The translations under genes and the position numbers were made by a program. Positions 37,693 through 46,940 of a stretch of 64,000 bases of DNA are shown here, one piece after another. The notes under the pieces are model-generated. The model saw nothing but the letters and a program-made list of their open reading frames with translations, was not told where the DNA came from and ran no database searches. The first letter of the stretch is position 1, and each line of letters begins with the position of its first letter. Source of the stretch: Nitrospirillum amazonense (GTDB lineage: Bacteria; Pseudomonadota; Alphaproteobacteria; Azospirillales; Azospirillaceae); the NCBI RefSeq assembly GCF_007828045.1, contig NZ_VITN01000003.1, forward strand, positions 124,001 to 188,000, written 5' to 3'.

Positions 37693-38337
37693 ATGATCCG
37701 CCGCACCGCCCTCGCCGCCCTCATCGCGCTCGCTTCCGTCGCTCCCCTGGCCCTTCCCGGGATCGCTGCCGCCAAGCCGCCCACCCAGTTCACCGATGAG
37801 GACAAGGCCAAGCTGACGCAGGTGGAGACCTACCTGAACGGCATCCAGACGCTGAAGTCGCAGTTCCAGCAGGTGAACCCCGACGGCAGCCTGGTCCGTG
37901 GCACCTTCCAGCTGAAGCGGCCGGGCAAGATGCGGATCGACTATGATCCGCCCAACAAGAACTTCATCGTGGCTGACGGCCATTTCGTCTATTTCTGGGA
38001 TGCCGAGTCCAAGGAACAGTCGAACGCCCCCATCGGCAGCACCATGGCCGACTTCATCCTGCGGCCCGACCTGCACCTGTCCGGCGATGTCACCGTCACC
38101 TCTATGGACGACAGCGCCGGCGTGCTGGAGGTGACGCTGGTCCAGACCAAGGATCCCGGCCTGGGCCGCCTGACCCTGATGTTCCAGGAACAGCCCTTCG
38201 GCCTGAAGAAGTGGCGGGTGCTGGACGCTCAGGGGACCACCACCGAGGTGGCGCTGCTGGATCCGCAGACGGGTGTCAGCCTGGATGACAACCAGTTCTA
38301 TTTCCGCGATCCCAGCCGCCGCAAGGAACGCGACTGA
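37693..38337 (+). CDS. lolA: Outer-membrane lipoprotein carrier protein LolA family
   Basis: This 214-residue periplasmic protein has a signal peptide ending near GIAAA. The LolA core follows: QVETYLNGIQTLKSQFQQVNPDGSLVRGTFQLKRPGKMRIDYDPPNKNFIVADGHFVYFWDAESKE. LolA carries lipoproteins from LolCDE to LolB across the periplasm. Its place behind ftsK is a conserved arrangement. All regions are intact. Confidence 0.92.
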   Translation: MIRRTALAALIALASVAPLALPGIAAAKPPTQFTDEDKAKLTQVETYLNGIQTLKSQFQQVNPDGSLVRGTFQLKRPGKMRIDYDPPNKNFIVADGHFVYFWDAESKEQSNAPIGSTMADFILRPDLHLSGDVTVTSMDDSAGVLEVTLVQTKDPGLGRLTLMFQEQPFGLKKWRVLDAQGTTTEVALLDPQTGVSLDDNQFYFRDPSRRKERD

Positions 38338-38378
38338 CGCCGCGCCCGGCGGCCCTTGAAGCATAGGAGGGTTCAGCG

Positions 38379-39164
38379 ATGACCAGTCTTCCCCATACTG
38401 GCCTTCCCCGTACCGGATTGCCCATCGTCGGCATCTCCGCCGACCACCGCACCCTGGGCCGCCACCCCTTCCATGTCGTGGGCGACAAGTATGTGCGCGC
38501 CGTGTCGGACGGCGCGCATGCCCTGGCCGTGCTGCTGCCCGCCCTGGGCGACCGCTATGACCCGGCGGAGGTGGTGGGGCGCCTGGACGGCCTGCTGTTC
38601 ACCGGCAGCCCCAGCAACGTGCACCCCGACCGCTACCAAGGCCCGCTATCGGAACCCGGCACCCTGCACGACCTGGACCGTGACGCCACCACCCTGCCCC
38701 TGTACCGCGCCGCGCTGGACGCCGACCTGCCGCTGTTCGCCATCTGCCGTGGCCTCCAGGAACTGAACGTGGCCCTGGGCGGCACCCTGCACCAGAAGGT
38801 GCAGGACGTGCCCGGCCTGATGGACCACCGTGATGACGAGAGCCAGCCGCTGGAGGTGCAGTACGGCGGCGCCCATGCCGTGGACCTCACCCCCGGCGGT
38901 CTGATGGCCGCCATCACCGGGCGGGAGCGCATGACCGTCAACTCCCTGCACCAGCAGGGCATAGACCGCTTGGCCCCCGGCCTGGCAGTGGAGGCGACGG
39001 CGCCCGATGGTCTGATCGAAGCCGTGCGGGTCGAGGGCGCCACCTTCGCCCTGGCCGTGCAGTGGCATCCCGAATGGCGCTTCTGGGAAGACCCGGCCTC
39101 CGTCGCCTTGTTCAAGACCTTCGGCGACGCCGTGCGCACACGGGCCACCGCGCGCGAAAGCTGA
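38379..39164 (+). CDS. Gamma-glutamyl-gamma-aminobutyrate hydrolase family protein (class I glutamine amidotransferase fold)
   Basis: This 261-residue protein has the peptidase C26 pattern. GLLFTGSPSNVHPDRY precedes the nucleophile Cys123 in AICRGLQELNVALGG, and His230-Pro-Glu232 occurs in QWHPEW, completing a Cys-His-Glu triad. Relatives such as PuuD hydrolyse gamma-glutamyl-GABA in putrescine breakdown, but no other puu genes are near. GGAGGG lies upstream of the ATG. The substrate is unproven. Confidence 0.9.
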   Translation: MTSLPHTGLPRTGLPIVGISADHRTLGRHPFHVVGDKYVRAVSDGAHALAVLLPALGDRYDPAEVVGRLDGLLFTGSPSNVHPDRYQGPLSEPGTLHDLDRDATTLPLYRAALDADLPLFAICRGLQELNVALGGTLHQKVQDVPGLMDHRDDESQPLEVQYGGAHAVDLTPGGLMAAITGRERMTVNSLHQQGIDRLAPGLAVEATAPDGLIEAVRVEGATFALAVQWHPEWRFWEDPASVALFKTFGDAVRTRATARES

Positions 39165-39232
39165 GTTCCGCACTTGTTCCCTCGGGCGGCGGCAGGTACA
39201 CCCTGTGCTCTTCCATCGCTTAAGAGGCTGCC

Positions 39233-40027
39233 TTGCGCATCGTCACCTGGAACATCAATTCGGTGCGGCTGCGCCTGGACATGGTCTTGCGCCTGATCGA
39301 CGACTACGGCCCCGATGTCCTCTGCCTGCAGGAAACCAAGGTCATCGACGACGCCTTCCCGTTGAAGGAACTGGCGGCGCGCGGCTATGTCCATGTCCAC
39401 GTGCGCGGGATGAAAAGCTACAACGGCGTCGCCATCCTCTCCCGTCTGCCGCTGTCCGGCACGGGCGGCACCCTGTGGTGCGAGCGGCAGGACTGCCGGC
39501 ATGTGCAGGCGGAGCTGCCGGGCGGGATTGAGCTGCACAATTTCTACATCCCCGCTGGCGGCGACATCCCCGACCCCGACCTGAACGACAAATTCCGGCA
39601 CAAGCTGCGCTTCTTGGATGAGCTGGCGGCCTGGGGCGAGGCGCTGGAGGACCGGGGAAAGCCCCGCATCCTGGTGGGGGATCTCAACATCGCCCCCCTG
39701 GAAAGCGACGTCTGGTCCCACCGCCAGCTGCTGAACGTCATCTCCCACACCCCCATCGAGGTGGAGAAGATGGACGCGATGATGCGGGCGGGGGAATGGG
39801 TGGACGCTGTGCGCCATTTCCTGCCGGCCACGGAGAAGCTCTACACCTGGTGGTCCTATCGCTCCGCCGACTGGGGCCTGTCCGATCGCGGCCGGCGCCT
39901 GGACCATATCTGGGTCACGCCGCCGCTGGTGCCGAAGCTGCTGGGCTACACCGTGCTGCGCGAGGCGCGCGGCTGGGGGCCGAAGCCCTCGGACCATGTG
40001 CCGGTGATGATCGATATTGATGTCTAA
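39233..40027 (+). CDS. xth: Exodeoxyribonuclease III
   Basis: This 264-residue AP endonuclease/3'-5' exonuclease repairs abasic sites. It starts at TTG 39233 (AAGAGG upstream), since RIVTWNINSVRLRL follows directly and no ATG fits. Active-site features are Asn7, Glu34 (LQETKV), GDLNIAP, and Ser253-Asp254-His255 near the end. WSYRSADWGLSDRGRRLDHIWVT is the usual C-terminal region. It converges on a small hypothetical gene, with a repeat between. Confidence 0.96.
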   Translation: MRIVTWNINSVRLRLDMVLRLIDDYGPDVLCLQETKVIDDAFPLKELAARGYVHVHVRGMKSYNGVAILSRLPLSGTGGTLWCERQDCRHVQAELPGGIELHNFYIPAGGDIPDPDLNDKFRHKLRFLDELAAWGEALEDRGKPRILVGDLNIAPLESDVWSHRQLLNVISHTPIEVEKMDAMMRAGEWVDAVRHFLPATEKLYTWWSYRSADWGLSDRGRRLDHIWVTPPLVPKLLGYTVLREARGWGPKPSDHVPVMIDIDV

Positions 40028-40060
40028 GGCCGCTGCCGATTAGGCGGAACGGTTTACCAA

Positions 40061-40102
40061 CGGCATGAGGCATTCATGCCGCTGTAGGACGCGACCGCGT
40101 CC
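40061..40102 (-). repeat. Dispersed two-hairpin palindromic repeat, copy B
   Basis: Hairpin one is CGGCATGA at 40061-40068 with TCATGCCG at 40074-40081. Hairpin two is GGACGC at 40087-40092 with GCGTCC at 40097-40102. CTGTAGGACGCGACC joins them, as in copy A. It lies between the convergent ends of xth and the small hypothetical gene. Confidence 0.8.
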
Positions 40103-40120
40103 GCCGTCTGAGGGAACCGA

Positions 40121-40417
40121 CTAAACCGTCACGTCCAGCATCTGGCCGCGCCAGGGATGGGCGCTGCTGCGGGCGCGGACGGCGTTGGCGCCGGTGTCGG
40201 TCGCCTGGCCGGTATCGGTCCCGCTGCGGTTGTCCTTGCTGCCTTCGGACTTGCCCGTCGGCTGGGCCGCGTTGGCCGTCTGGGTCGCCACCGGCTTGGC
40301 GGCACCCTGCGCGCCAGCGACGGCCGCCAGGAACGACGGATTCTGCGTCGGCGACTGTTGCTGCGGCGTCAGTACCGGTGCCGGCACGGCCTGGGCGATG
40401 GTGGGCGGGACAATCAT
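40121..40417 (-). CDS. Hypothetical protein, Ala/Pro/Gln-rich
   Basis: This 98-residue frame has high GC at third codon positions, so it is probably a real gene. The sequence is low in complexity (TIAQAVPAPVLTPQQQSPTQ, then a Lys/Ser/Thr/Gly-rich middle) and ends HPWRGQMLDVTV. No family is recognised, and no signal peptide or membrane segment is clear. The ATG at 40417 is the only strong start. It may be a short disordered protein. The repeat copy B begins just past its stop. Confidence 0.6.
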   Translation of the reverse strand: MIVPPTIAQAVPAPVLTPQQQSPTQNPSFLAAVAGAQGAAKPVATQTANAAQPTGKSEGSKDNRSGTDTGQATDTGANAVRARSSAHPWRGQMLDVTV

Positions 40418-40582
40418 GCGAACGACTCAACGCTTTCCTTAGGGATGAGTCAATACGCGCCGACGGTGTAAATAACCGGGCAGTCATGCGACGCCCTCGG
40501 GGAGTCATCCGCAGACGACACCTGGAATGCCAACAATTTTACTTAATTTGATGTCTGTTTCTAGTCTTCGGCGGCGGGCGTT

Positions 40583-43306
40583 TCAGCCGAAGGTGTAGTG
40601 CACCTCGACGATGCCGGGGTCGTCCGGATAGTCGGTCTGCTTGAAGCCCAGGTCGCGGCACATCTGCAGCATGGTGACGTTCTCGCGCAGCACCTCGCCG
40701 AACACCTCGCGGATGCCGCGGGTGCGGGCGTAATCCAGGATGCGGGTCATCAGCAGATAGCCCAGGCCCTTGCCCTTCATGTCGCTGCGGACCAGCACGG
40801 CGTATTCCGCCTTCTCGTTGTCCGGATCGGCGGTGATGCGCACGGTGCCGAAGATGGCCTCGTCACCCGGGCGCAGGTCCGACCCCTCGGCCGGCGGCGG
40901 CGCCGGGTCGGGGGCGATGGCCACCAGGGCCATCTCGCGGTCATAGTCGATCTGGGTCAGGCGGGCGGCCATGGCGCGCGACAGGCGGCGCATGGGCGCG
41001 AAGAAACGCAGGCGGATGTCCTCGATGGCGGTGCGGGCGATCATGTCGTGGATCAGCGGCTCATCCTCCGGCCGGATGGGCCGGATGAGGAATTCGCGCC
41101 CATCATGGATTTGGACATGCTGTTCCAGCCGCTTCGGATAGGCGCGGATGGCCAGGCGCGCCGCCCCCGGCTCCAGCGGCGGCGCCACGCGGATGCGGGC
41201 GTCCAGGGCCATGACGCCGTCCGCCCCGGCGTACAGCGGGTTGATGTCCAATTCCTGGATCTCGGGGAAGTCGATGACCAGCTGCGACACCTTGTTCAGG
41301 GTCAGGGCGATGGCGGTCAGGTCGGCCGGCGGGCGGTGGCGATAGCCCTGCAGCAGCTTGTGCACGCGGGTGCGGGCCATCATGTCGCGCGCCAGGTTCA
41401 TGTTCAGCGGCGGCAGGGCCAGGGCCTTGTCCTGCACCACCTCCACCTCCGTGCCGCCCTGGCCGAACACCAGCACGGGGCCGAACAGCCGGTCATCGGC
41501 CATGCCCACGATCAGCTCCACCGCGCCTGGCATGTGGGCCATCTGCTGCACGGTGAAGCCCTCGATGCGGGTGCCGGGGGCGGCCGCGCGGATGCGGGCC
41601 AGCATGGCCTCCGCCTCCAGCCGCACCTCGTCCGGCGCCAGGTTCAGGGCCACGCCGCCCAGGTCCGACTTGTGGGTGATGTCGGGCGACAGGATCTTCA
41701 GGGCCAGCCGACTGTTCCGGCCCGGCATGGCCAGCCTGCGGGCGGCCTCCTCCGCCTCCTCCGGGTTGGCGGCGGTCACCGTCTCCACGACCGGGATACC
41801 ATAGGCGCGCAGGACCTGCTTGGCCTCGTACTCCGACAGCCAGGCGCGGCCCTCGGCCAGGGCGTGCTCGATGGGCACCCGGGCGGCCACGCCGTCGTAC
41901 ACGAACTGATCCGGCACCGTGGACGGCACCTCCATCAGTTCATCCTGGTTCCGGCGGTAACGCACCAGGTGCATGAAGGCGCGGATGGCCTCGTCCGGGG
42001 TCTGGTAGCTGGGGATGCGGTTGGCGGCGAACAGGCGCCGCGCCTCCACCGCCGCCCCCTCGCCCAGCCAGTTGGCCAGCACGGGGAAGCGCTTGCCACG
42101 CAGGGCGTCGATGACGGCGCGCGCCGCCTCACCGCTATCGGCGACGGCGGTGGGGCAGTTCATCACCAGGATGGCGTCGCAGCCCTTCTCCTCCAGCAGC
42201 ACCGCCAGGGCGTCGGCGTAGCGCTTGCCGTTGGCGTCGCCCAGCAGGTTGATGGGGTTGCCGTGGCTCCAGGTCGGGGGCAGCAGGTTGTCCAGCTTGG
42301 CGATGGCCTCGGGTGACAGCTGGGCCAGGCGGCCGCCCTGCTCGATCAGGCTGTCGGTGGCCAGCACGCCCATGCCGCCGCCGTTGGTCAGGATGGCCAG
42401 GCGGTCGCCCTTGATCTGCACGCCGGTGGCCAGCGTCTCCACCGCGTCGAACAGCTCGCTCAGCTCCCCCACGCGCAGCATGCCGGCGCGGCGGAAGGCG
42501 GCGTCGTAGATGGCGTCGGCCCCGGCCAGCGAGCCGGTGTGGGAACTGGCGGCGCGCGCCGCCTCGTCCGACCGGCCGGCCTTGATGACGATGACGGGCT
42601 TGGACCGGGACGCCGCGCGGGCGGCCGACATGAACTTGCGGGCGTGGGCGATGGCCTCGACATACAGCAGGATGGCGCGCGTGTGCCCGTCCTGGGCCAT
42701 GAAGTCCAGTAGGTCGCCGAAGTCGACATCGGCCATGCCGCCCAGCGACACCAGGTGGGAAAAGCCGATGCCGCGCGGCGTCGCCCAATCGACGACCGAG
42801 GTGACGACGGCGCCGCTCTGCGCCAGCAGGGCGATGTCGCCCCGCAGCGGCGGCACATGGACGAAGCTGGCGTTCAGGCCGTTGCCGGGCGCCATGACGC
42901 CCAGGCAGTTGGGCCCGACCACGCGCAGCAGATGGGGTTTGGCGGCGTCCAGCACCTGTTGCTGCAGGGCCTTGCCCGCCTCCCCCATCTCGGCGAAGCC
43001 GGCGGTGATGACCACGGCGGCCTTGGTGCCGCGCTCGCCCAACTGGCGGATCAGCTCCGGCACGGTGGAGGGCGGTGTGCAGATGACGGCCAGGTCCGGC
43101 ACCACCGGCAGCGACGCCACGTCGGGGTAGGTCAGCACCCCCTCGATCGAGCGTTCCTGCGGGTTCACCGGCATGATGGGCCCGTCGAAGCCGCCGGCGA
43201 ACAGGTTGCGGGCCACCACCGCGCCCACGGTGTGCGGACGGCGGCTGGCGCCGATCAGGGCGATGGACGACGGCTTGAACAGGTGATGCAGGTTGCGGAT
43301 GGTCAT
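40583..43306 (-). CDS. Acetyl-CoA synthetase (ADP-forming)-like / GNAT acetyltransferase fusion
   Basis: This 907-residue fusion starts with a CoA-binding domain (PSSIALIGASRRPHTVGAVVARNL), continues with a succinyl-CoA synthetase-like part (GPNCLGVMAPGNGLNASF, SSHTGSLAGADAIYDAAFRRAG) and an ATP-grasp domain (LALKILSPDITHKSDLGGVALNL), and ends with a GNAT domain from about 745 (FLIRPIRPEDEPLIHDMI, MKGKGLGYLLMTRIL). This is the layout of Pat/PatZ-type protein lysine acetyltransferases, which acetylate acetyl-CoA synthetase and other enzymes. AAGGAAGG precedes ATG 43306. Confidence 0.93.
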   Translation of the reverse strand: MTIRNLHHLFKPSSIALIGASRRPHTVGAVVARNLFAGGFDGPIMPVNPQERSIEGVLTYPDVASLPVVPDLAVICTPPSTVPELIRQLGERGTKAAVVITAGFAEMGEAGKALQQQVLDAAKPHLLRVVGPNCLGVMAPGNGLNASFVHVPPLRGDIALLAQSGAVVTSVVDWATPRGIGFSHLVSLGGMADVDFGDLLDFMAQDGHTRAILLYVEAIAHARKFMSAARAASRSKPVIVIKAGRSDEAARAASSHTGSLAGADAIYDAAFRRAGMLRVGELSELFDAVETLATGVQIKGDRLAILTNGGGMGVLATDSLIEQGGRLAQLSPEAIAKLDNLLPPTWSHGNPINLLGDANGKRYADALAVLLEEKGCDAILVMNCPTAVADSGEAARAVIDALRGKRFPVLANWLGEGAAVEARRLFAANRIPSYQTPDEAIRAFMHLVRYRRNQDELMEVPSTVPDQFVYDGVAARVPIEHALAEGRAWLSEYEAKQVLRAYGIPVVETVTAANPEEAEEAARRLAMPGRNSRLALKILSPDITHKSDLGGVALNLAPDEVRLEAEAMLARIRAAAPGTRIEGFTVQQMAHMPGAVELIVGMADDRLFGPVLVFGQGGTEVEVVQDKALALPPLNMNLARDMMARTRVHKLLQGYRHRPPADLTAIALTLNKVSQLVIDFPEIQELDINPLYAGADGVMALDARIRVAPPLEPGAARLAIRAYPKRLEQHVQIHDGREFLIRPIRPEDEPLIHDMIARTAIEDIRLRFFAPMRRLSRAMAARLTQIDYDREMALVAIAPDPAPPPAEGSDLRPGDEAIFGTVRITADPDNEKAEYAVLVRSDMKGKGLGYLLMTRILDYARTRGIREVFGEVLRENVTMLQMCRDLGFKQTDYPDDPGIVEVHYTFG

Positions 43307-43455
43307 ATGGCCTTCCTTCTGTTCTCTGCCGGTCGTGGCTTGGGGGCGACCATAGCAGCGCCCGGTGGCACGGCCATGACATGTCTCAAGCTTTCCTGAA
43401 GCGTAGCCGCATCGGTGCCGCCGACCAAGGGCGCGTGACATGCGCCAAAGGAAAA

Positions 43456-43481
43456 GGGGCGGCGCCCTGCGGCACCGCCCC
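43456..43481 (-). terminator. Intrinsic terminator after ppa
   Basis: GGGGCGG at 43456-43462 pairs with CCGCCCC at 43475-43481, with GCC/GGC extending the stem across one mismatch. Read on the minus strand it is followed by TTTTCCTTT. It lies 30 bp past the ppa stop. Confidence 0.75.
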
Positions 43482-43510
43482 GATCCAACCTTCAGCGCCA
43501 GGCTGAACGC

Positions 43511-44044
43511 TTACTTCTGGGCGTTGTAGCGCTCCATGGCGTCGCTGATCATCTTGGCGGCCTCGTCGGCGTCGCCCCAGCGGACGATGCGCACCCACTT
43601 CCCCTTTTCCAGGTCCTTGTAGTGCTCGAAGAAGTGGGCAATCTGCTCCACCAGGATCTCCGGCAAGTCCTTGTAGCTGCTGACGTTGGTGTAGAAGCTG
43701 TGCAGCTTGTCCACCGGCACGGCCAGGATCTTCTCATCCATGCCGGCCTCGTCCTCCATCAGCAGCACGCCGATGGGGCGCGAGCGCAGCACCACGCCCG
43801 GGACCACGGGGGTGTTGCTGACCACCAGCACGTCCGCCGGGTCGCCGTCGCCCGACAGGGTGTGCGGCACGAAGCCGTAGTTGGCCGGGTAGTACATGGC
43901 GGTGTGCAGGAAGCGATCGACGTAGATGGCGCCCGAGTCCTTGTCCACCTCGTACTTCACCGGCTGACCGCCCTGCGGGATCTCGATGACGACGTTGATG
44001 TCCCACGGGGCGTTCTTGCCGACCGGGATCTTGCTCATGTCCAT
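43511..44044 (-). CDS. ppa: Inorganic pyrophosphatase
   Basis: This 177-residue family I enzyme hydrolyses pyrophosphate released in biosynthesis. KYEVDKDSGAIYVDRFL, YPANYGFVPHTLSGDGDPADVLVV (containing the acidic metal cluster D-G-D-P-A-D) and GVLLMEDEAGMDEKILAVP are all present. The length fits. ATG 44044 or ATG 44038 (MSKIP) may start it. It is followed by a good terminator. Confidence 0.97.
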   Translation of the reverse strand: MDMSKIPVGKNAPWDINVVIEIPQGGQPVKYEVDKDSGAIYVDRFLHTAMYYPANYGFVPHTLSGDGDPADVLVVSNTPVVPGVVLRSRPIGVLLMEDEAGMDEKILAVPVDKLHSFYTNVSSYKDLPEILVEQIAHFFEHYKDLEKGKWVRIVRWGDADEAAKMISDAMERYNAQK

Positions 44045-44174
44045 GGAAGTTGCCTTTGCGTCACGACAAACGGTTGAACCGTGATGATGGGTTCGGGCCC
44101 CGAAGGGGTGCCCGGCGCGGCGCAGTCTATGCGAGTGCACCTGCGAAAAAAAGCGGGCAAAGGATAGCGGCGCC

Positions 44175-44204
44175 GGATGGGCGCCCATGCGGGACCGCCC
44201 ATCC
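44175..44204 (-). terminator. Stem-loop after the adenosine-kinase-like gene
   Basis: GGATGGGCG at 44175-44183 pairs with CGCCCATCC at 44196-44204 over a 12-base loop, 31 bp past the kinase stop. There is no U run, so termination is uncertain. Confidence 0.4.
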
Positions 44205-44235
44205 GCAACCGCCATTCCCTTGGAAGGGGCGCCGC

Positions 44236-45216
44236 TTAGACGCCCGCCACCAATTGGCGCAAGTCGGCCTGCGACCGCGCGCCGTAGTGGCTGATGATCT
44301 CGGCTGCGCAAATGGCACCCATGGCGCCGCAGGCGGCCATGTCGCGGTCCCGGGTGTAGCCGTAGAGAAAGCCGGAGGCGAACAGGTCGCCGGCACCGGT
44401 GGTGTCCACCACCTTGGCCACCGGGGCGGCCGGCACGGTCACGATCTCCTCCGGCGTGACGATGACGGCACCCTTCTCGCTGCGGGTCAGCGCCGCCACG
44501 GCCACTTGGCCGCGCACCGCCTGTACCGCCTGGTCGAAGTCGGTGCCGTAAAGCGCGGTGATCTCCGCCTCGTTGGCGAACAGCACATCGACATGGCCGG
44601 CCACCAGGTCGCGGAAGCTGTCCAGGTGGCGGTTCACACAGAAGGCGTCGGACAGCGACAGCGACACCTTGCGGCCGGCGCCGTGGGCGGCCGACGCCGC
44701 CTTCAGGAAGGCCTCCTTCGCGGCCGGCGGATCCCAGAGGTAGCCTTCCATGTAAGTGACCTGAGCCGAGGCGATCAGCGCCGCGTCGATGTCGGCCGGG
44801 GTCAGGCGGACGGCGGCGCCCAGGTAAGTGTTCATGGTGCGCGCGGCGTCCGGCGTCACCAGGATCAGGCAGCGGCCGGTGGGCGTGCCGTCGGCCAGGT
44901 CGGTGGTGACGAAGCGCGAGCCCACCGCCTCGATGTCATGGCGGTAGACCTGGCCCAGCTGGTCGCCCGCCACCTTGCCGATGAAGGCGCCCTTGCCGCC
45001 CAGCATGGCGATGCCGGCCATGGTGTTGCCGGCGGAACCGCCCGACATCTCCATGCCCTGGCCCATCTTGGCGTACAGCGCCTCGGCCTCGGCCGTATCG
45101 ATCAGGCGCATGCTGTTTTTGTCCAGGCGGTTGTCCGCCAGGAATACGTCGGTCGTCTGCGTGATCACGTCAACGATCGCGTTGCCGATCCCCACCACAT
45201 CCAATTCAGCCGTCAC
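44236..45216 (-). CDS. PfkB family carbohydrate kinase, adenosine kinase-like
   Basis: This 326-residue ribokinase-fold kinase carries the PfkB signature DTTGAGDLFASGFLYG with the catalytic aspartate, and the N-terminal GIGNAIVDVI plus SGGSAGNTMAGIAMLGG. The sequence resembles alphaproteobacterial adenosine kinase-like proteins, which phosphorylate nucleosides. It starts at GTG 45216, with GGAGG well placed upstream. The true substrate is not proven. Confidence 0.9.
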   Translation of the reverse strand: MTAELDVVGIGNAIVDVITQTTDVFLADNRLDKNSMRLIDTAEAEALYAKMGQGMEMSGGSAGNTMAGIAMLGGKGAFIGKVAGDQLGQVYRHDIEAVGSRFVTTDLADGTPTGRCLILVTPDAARTMNTYLGAAVRLTPADIDAALIASAQVTYMEGYLWDPPAAKEAFLKAASAAHGAGRKVSLSLSDAFCVNRHLDSFRDLVAGHVDVLFANEAEITALYGTDFDQAVQAVRGQVAVAALTRSEKGAVIVTPEEIVTVPAAPVAKVVDTTGAGDLFASGFLYGYTRDRDMAACGAMGAICAAEIISHYGARSQADLRQLVAGV

Positions 45217-45309
45217 TTAAAATCCTCCGGATCGGCAAAAACTTGGGCCGCAGTATAGAGATGGGGCCGCTTGCGGCAAGCGCGGGGGCATACTACCTAG
45301 GATGCTGAG

Positions 45310-46014
45310 ATGGTCCGCGCCCTGTTCCGCACCCTTGCCCAGGCTTTCGACCCCGCCTTGCTGCGGGTGATGGCGCGTTCCTTCATCCTGACGCTGCTGT
45401 CGTTCATTCTGCTGGGGGGCGCCGTCTCCTGGGGGTTGGACCGTCTGCACCCCACGGGCAGGGCCTGGCTGGATCCCCTGATCACGGTGGCGGGCGCCCT
45501 GGGCGTCGTGGCGCTGGCCTGGTACTTCTTCCTGGTTGTGGTGGCGGCCATCGCCGGCATGCTGCTGGAACCGGTGGCCCGCGCCGTGGAGCGTCGGTGG
45601 TACCCCACCCTGCCGCCGCCGCGCGACGCCGGCGTAGTGGAAGAGGCCGCCATCGCCCTGCGGTTCACAGCTCTGCTGATCATCGTCAACGTCGCCGTGC
45701 TGCCCTTATGGCTTTTGCCGCCGGTGGGTGCCGTGGCCTATCCGCTGGCCAACGGCTTCTTGCTGGGGCGGCAGTATTTCGACCAGGTGGCGGTGCGCCG
45801 CATGCCCCCGGACCAGGCACGCCTACTCCGTCTGCGCTATAGGGGGCGAATTTTTTGCGCAGGCCTCATTATTGCCTTTATTTCCTTGCTGCCTGTTGTG
45901 AATCTGTTCGCGCCGGTTCTGGCGACGGCCTTCATGCTCCACCTGTTCGGCGGGTTCCTGCCCACAGGCGGAACGCGAAGTCCGCTGCCGGTCGCACCCC
46001 GGGCGAACTCATAA
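45310..46014 (+). CDS. EI24 domain-containing integral membrane protein (CysZ-like)
   Basis: This 234-residue protein has several membrane segments (FILTLLSFILLGGAVSWGL, LGVVALAWYFFLVVVAAIAGMLL, FTALLIIVNVAVLPLWLLPPVGAVAYPLANGFLLGRQYF, IIAFISLLPVVNLFAPVLATAFML). ANGFLLGRQYFDQVAVRRMPP and LLRLRYRGRIFCAGLI match the EI24/CysZ family. CysZ moves sulfate, but no cys genes are nearby, so the function is left open. It is divergent from the kinase gene. Confidence 0.87.
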   Translation: MVRALFRTLAQAFDPALLRVMARSFILTLLSFILLGGAVSWGLDRLHPTGRAWLDPLITVAGALGVVALAWYFFLVVVAAIAGMLLEPVARAVERRWYPTLPPPRDAGVVEEAAIALRFTALLIIVNVAVLPLWLLPPVGAVAYPLANGFLLGRQYFDQVAVRRMPPDQARLLRLRYRGRIFCAGLIIAFISLLPVVNLFAPVLATAFMLHLFGGFLPTGGTRSPLPVAPRANS

Positions 46015-46095
46015 AAAGAACGACCTTCAACGACCGGTCCGGGCCCTGAACGGGTCAGGCTGGCCGCGCGACACGAAGATTTGGGGACAACGCCG

Positions 46096-46917
46096 ATGTT
46101 CCGACGTAACCGACCGAACCTGGGCCCCGTTGGCGGCGACCCGGCCAAGCCGGCCGACCTTCGCACGCCTGTTCCGGTGGCTGAGCCCACGCCCCCGGCC
46201 TCCCCGGCCGTGGAACCCGTTTCCGAACCGGAGCCCTCGTCCAATCTGGCCGCGGCCAGCAGGGGGCCCTTAGACAAGGGGATCGATATGCAGTTCAAGA
46301 CGCCGACGCCCGGCCCCACACCGACGCCGGGTCAGCCTTCGCTCGGCCTGGGGAACAGCGGCCTTGGGGGTGGCGCCACGCCGGTGCCGGCCACGCCCGC
46401 GACTCCGGCGCCCGCCGGTGCCGCCACCGGTGGTTTTCGTAGTGACATTCCGCGCCGTGTCGTGGAAATTCCCGGCACGCCGCCCCGGCGCGTCGCCCCC
46501 ACCGGTACCGAAGGAAATGCCCCCTTGCCTACCAACGACATGCGCAAACTGATCGTCGGCCGTGAGATTTCCCTGTCCGGTGAGATCGCCGCCTGCGACA
46601 TCCTGGTGGTGGAAGGCACGGTGGAGGCCAAGCTGCGCGAGGGCCGCGCCATAGAGGTGACCGACAGCGGCCTGTTCAAGGGCTCGGTCGAGATCGACGA
46701 GGCCGACATCGGCGGTCGTTTCGAAGGCGATATCTCCGTGCGCGGCACCCTGCGCGTCCGCTCCACCGGCCGCATCCAGGGCAACATCCGCTACGGTGTG
46801 CTGGAAGTGGAACAGGGCGGCCTGCTGGTCGGCACCATCGAGACGCTGACCGGCGAATCCCGGGCTCGCCCCGTGAAGGAAGTCGAGGCCGTCGTGGCCA
46901 CGGGCACCGAGGAATAA
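46096..46917 (+). CDS. Bactofilin family polymer-forming cytoskeletal protein
   Basis: This 273-residue protein has a Pro/Ala-rich disordered N-terminal half (TPGPTPTPG, PATPATPAPAG) and a bactofilin beta-helix from about residue 150: IVGREISLSGEIAACDILVVEGTVEAKLREGRAIEVTDSGLFKGSVEIDEADIGGRFEGDISVRGTLRVRSTGRIQGNIRYGVLEVEQGG. Bactofilins polymerise without nucleotides and organise cell shape or polar structures. ATG 46096 is chosen (GGGGA upstream) over TTG 46081. The unusually long disordered arm may anchor partners. Confidence 0.92.
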   Translation: MFRRNRPNLGPVGGDPAKPADLRTPVPVAEPTPPASPAVEPVSEPEPSSNLAAASRGPLDKGIDMQFKTPTPGPTPTPGQPSLGLGNSGLGGGATPVPATPATPAPAGAATGGFRSDIPRRVVEIPGTPPRRVAPTGTEGNAPLPTNDMRKLIVGREISLSGEIAACDILVVEGTVEAKLREGRAIEVTDSGLFKGSVEIDEADIGGRFEGDISVRGTLRVRSTGRIQGNIRYGVLEVEQGGLLVGTIETLTGESRARPVKEVEAVVATGTEE

Positions 46918-46940
46918 GCCTCGCCACCTGCCAGATCTTT

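Noticed and set aside
40598-42316. A 572-codon open frame antisense to the acyl-CoA synthetase/GNAT gene
   Set aside because: His/Gln/Val-rich shadow frame; the opposite strand carries clear domains.
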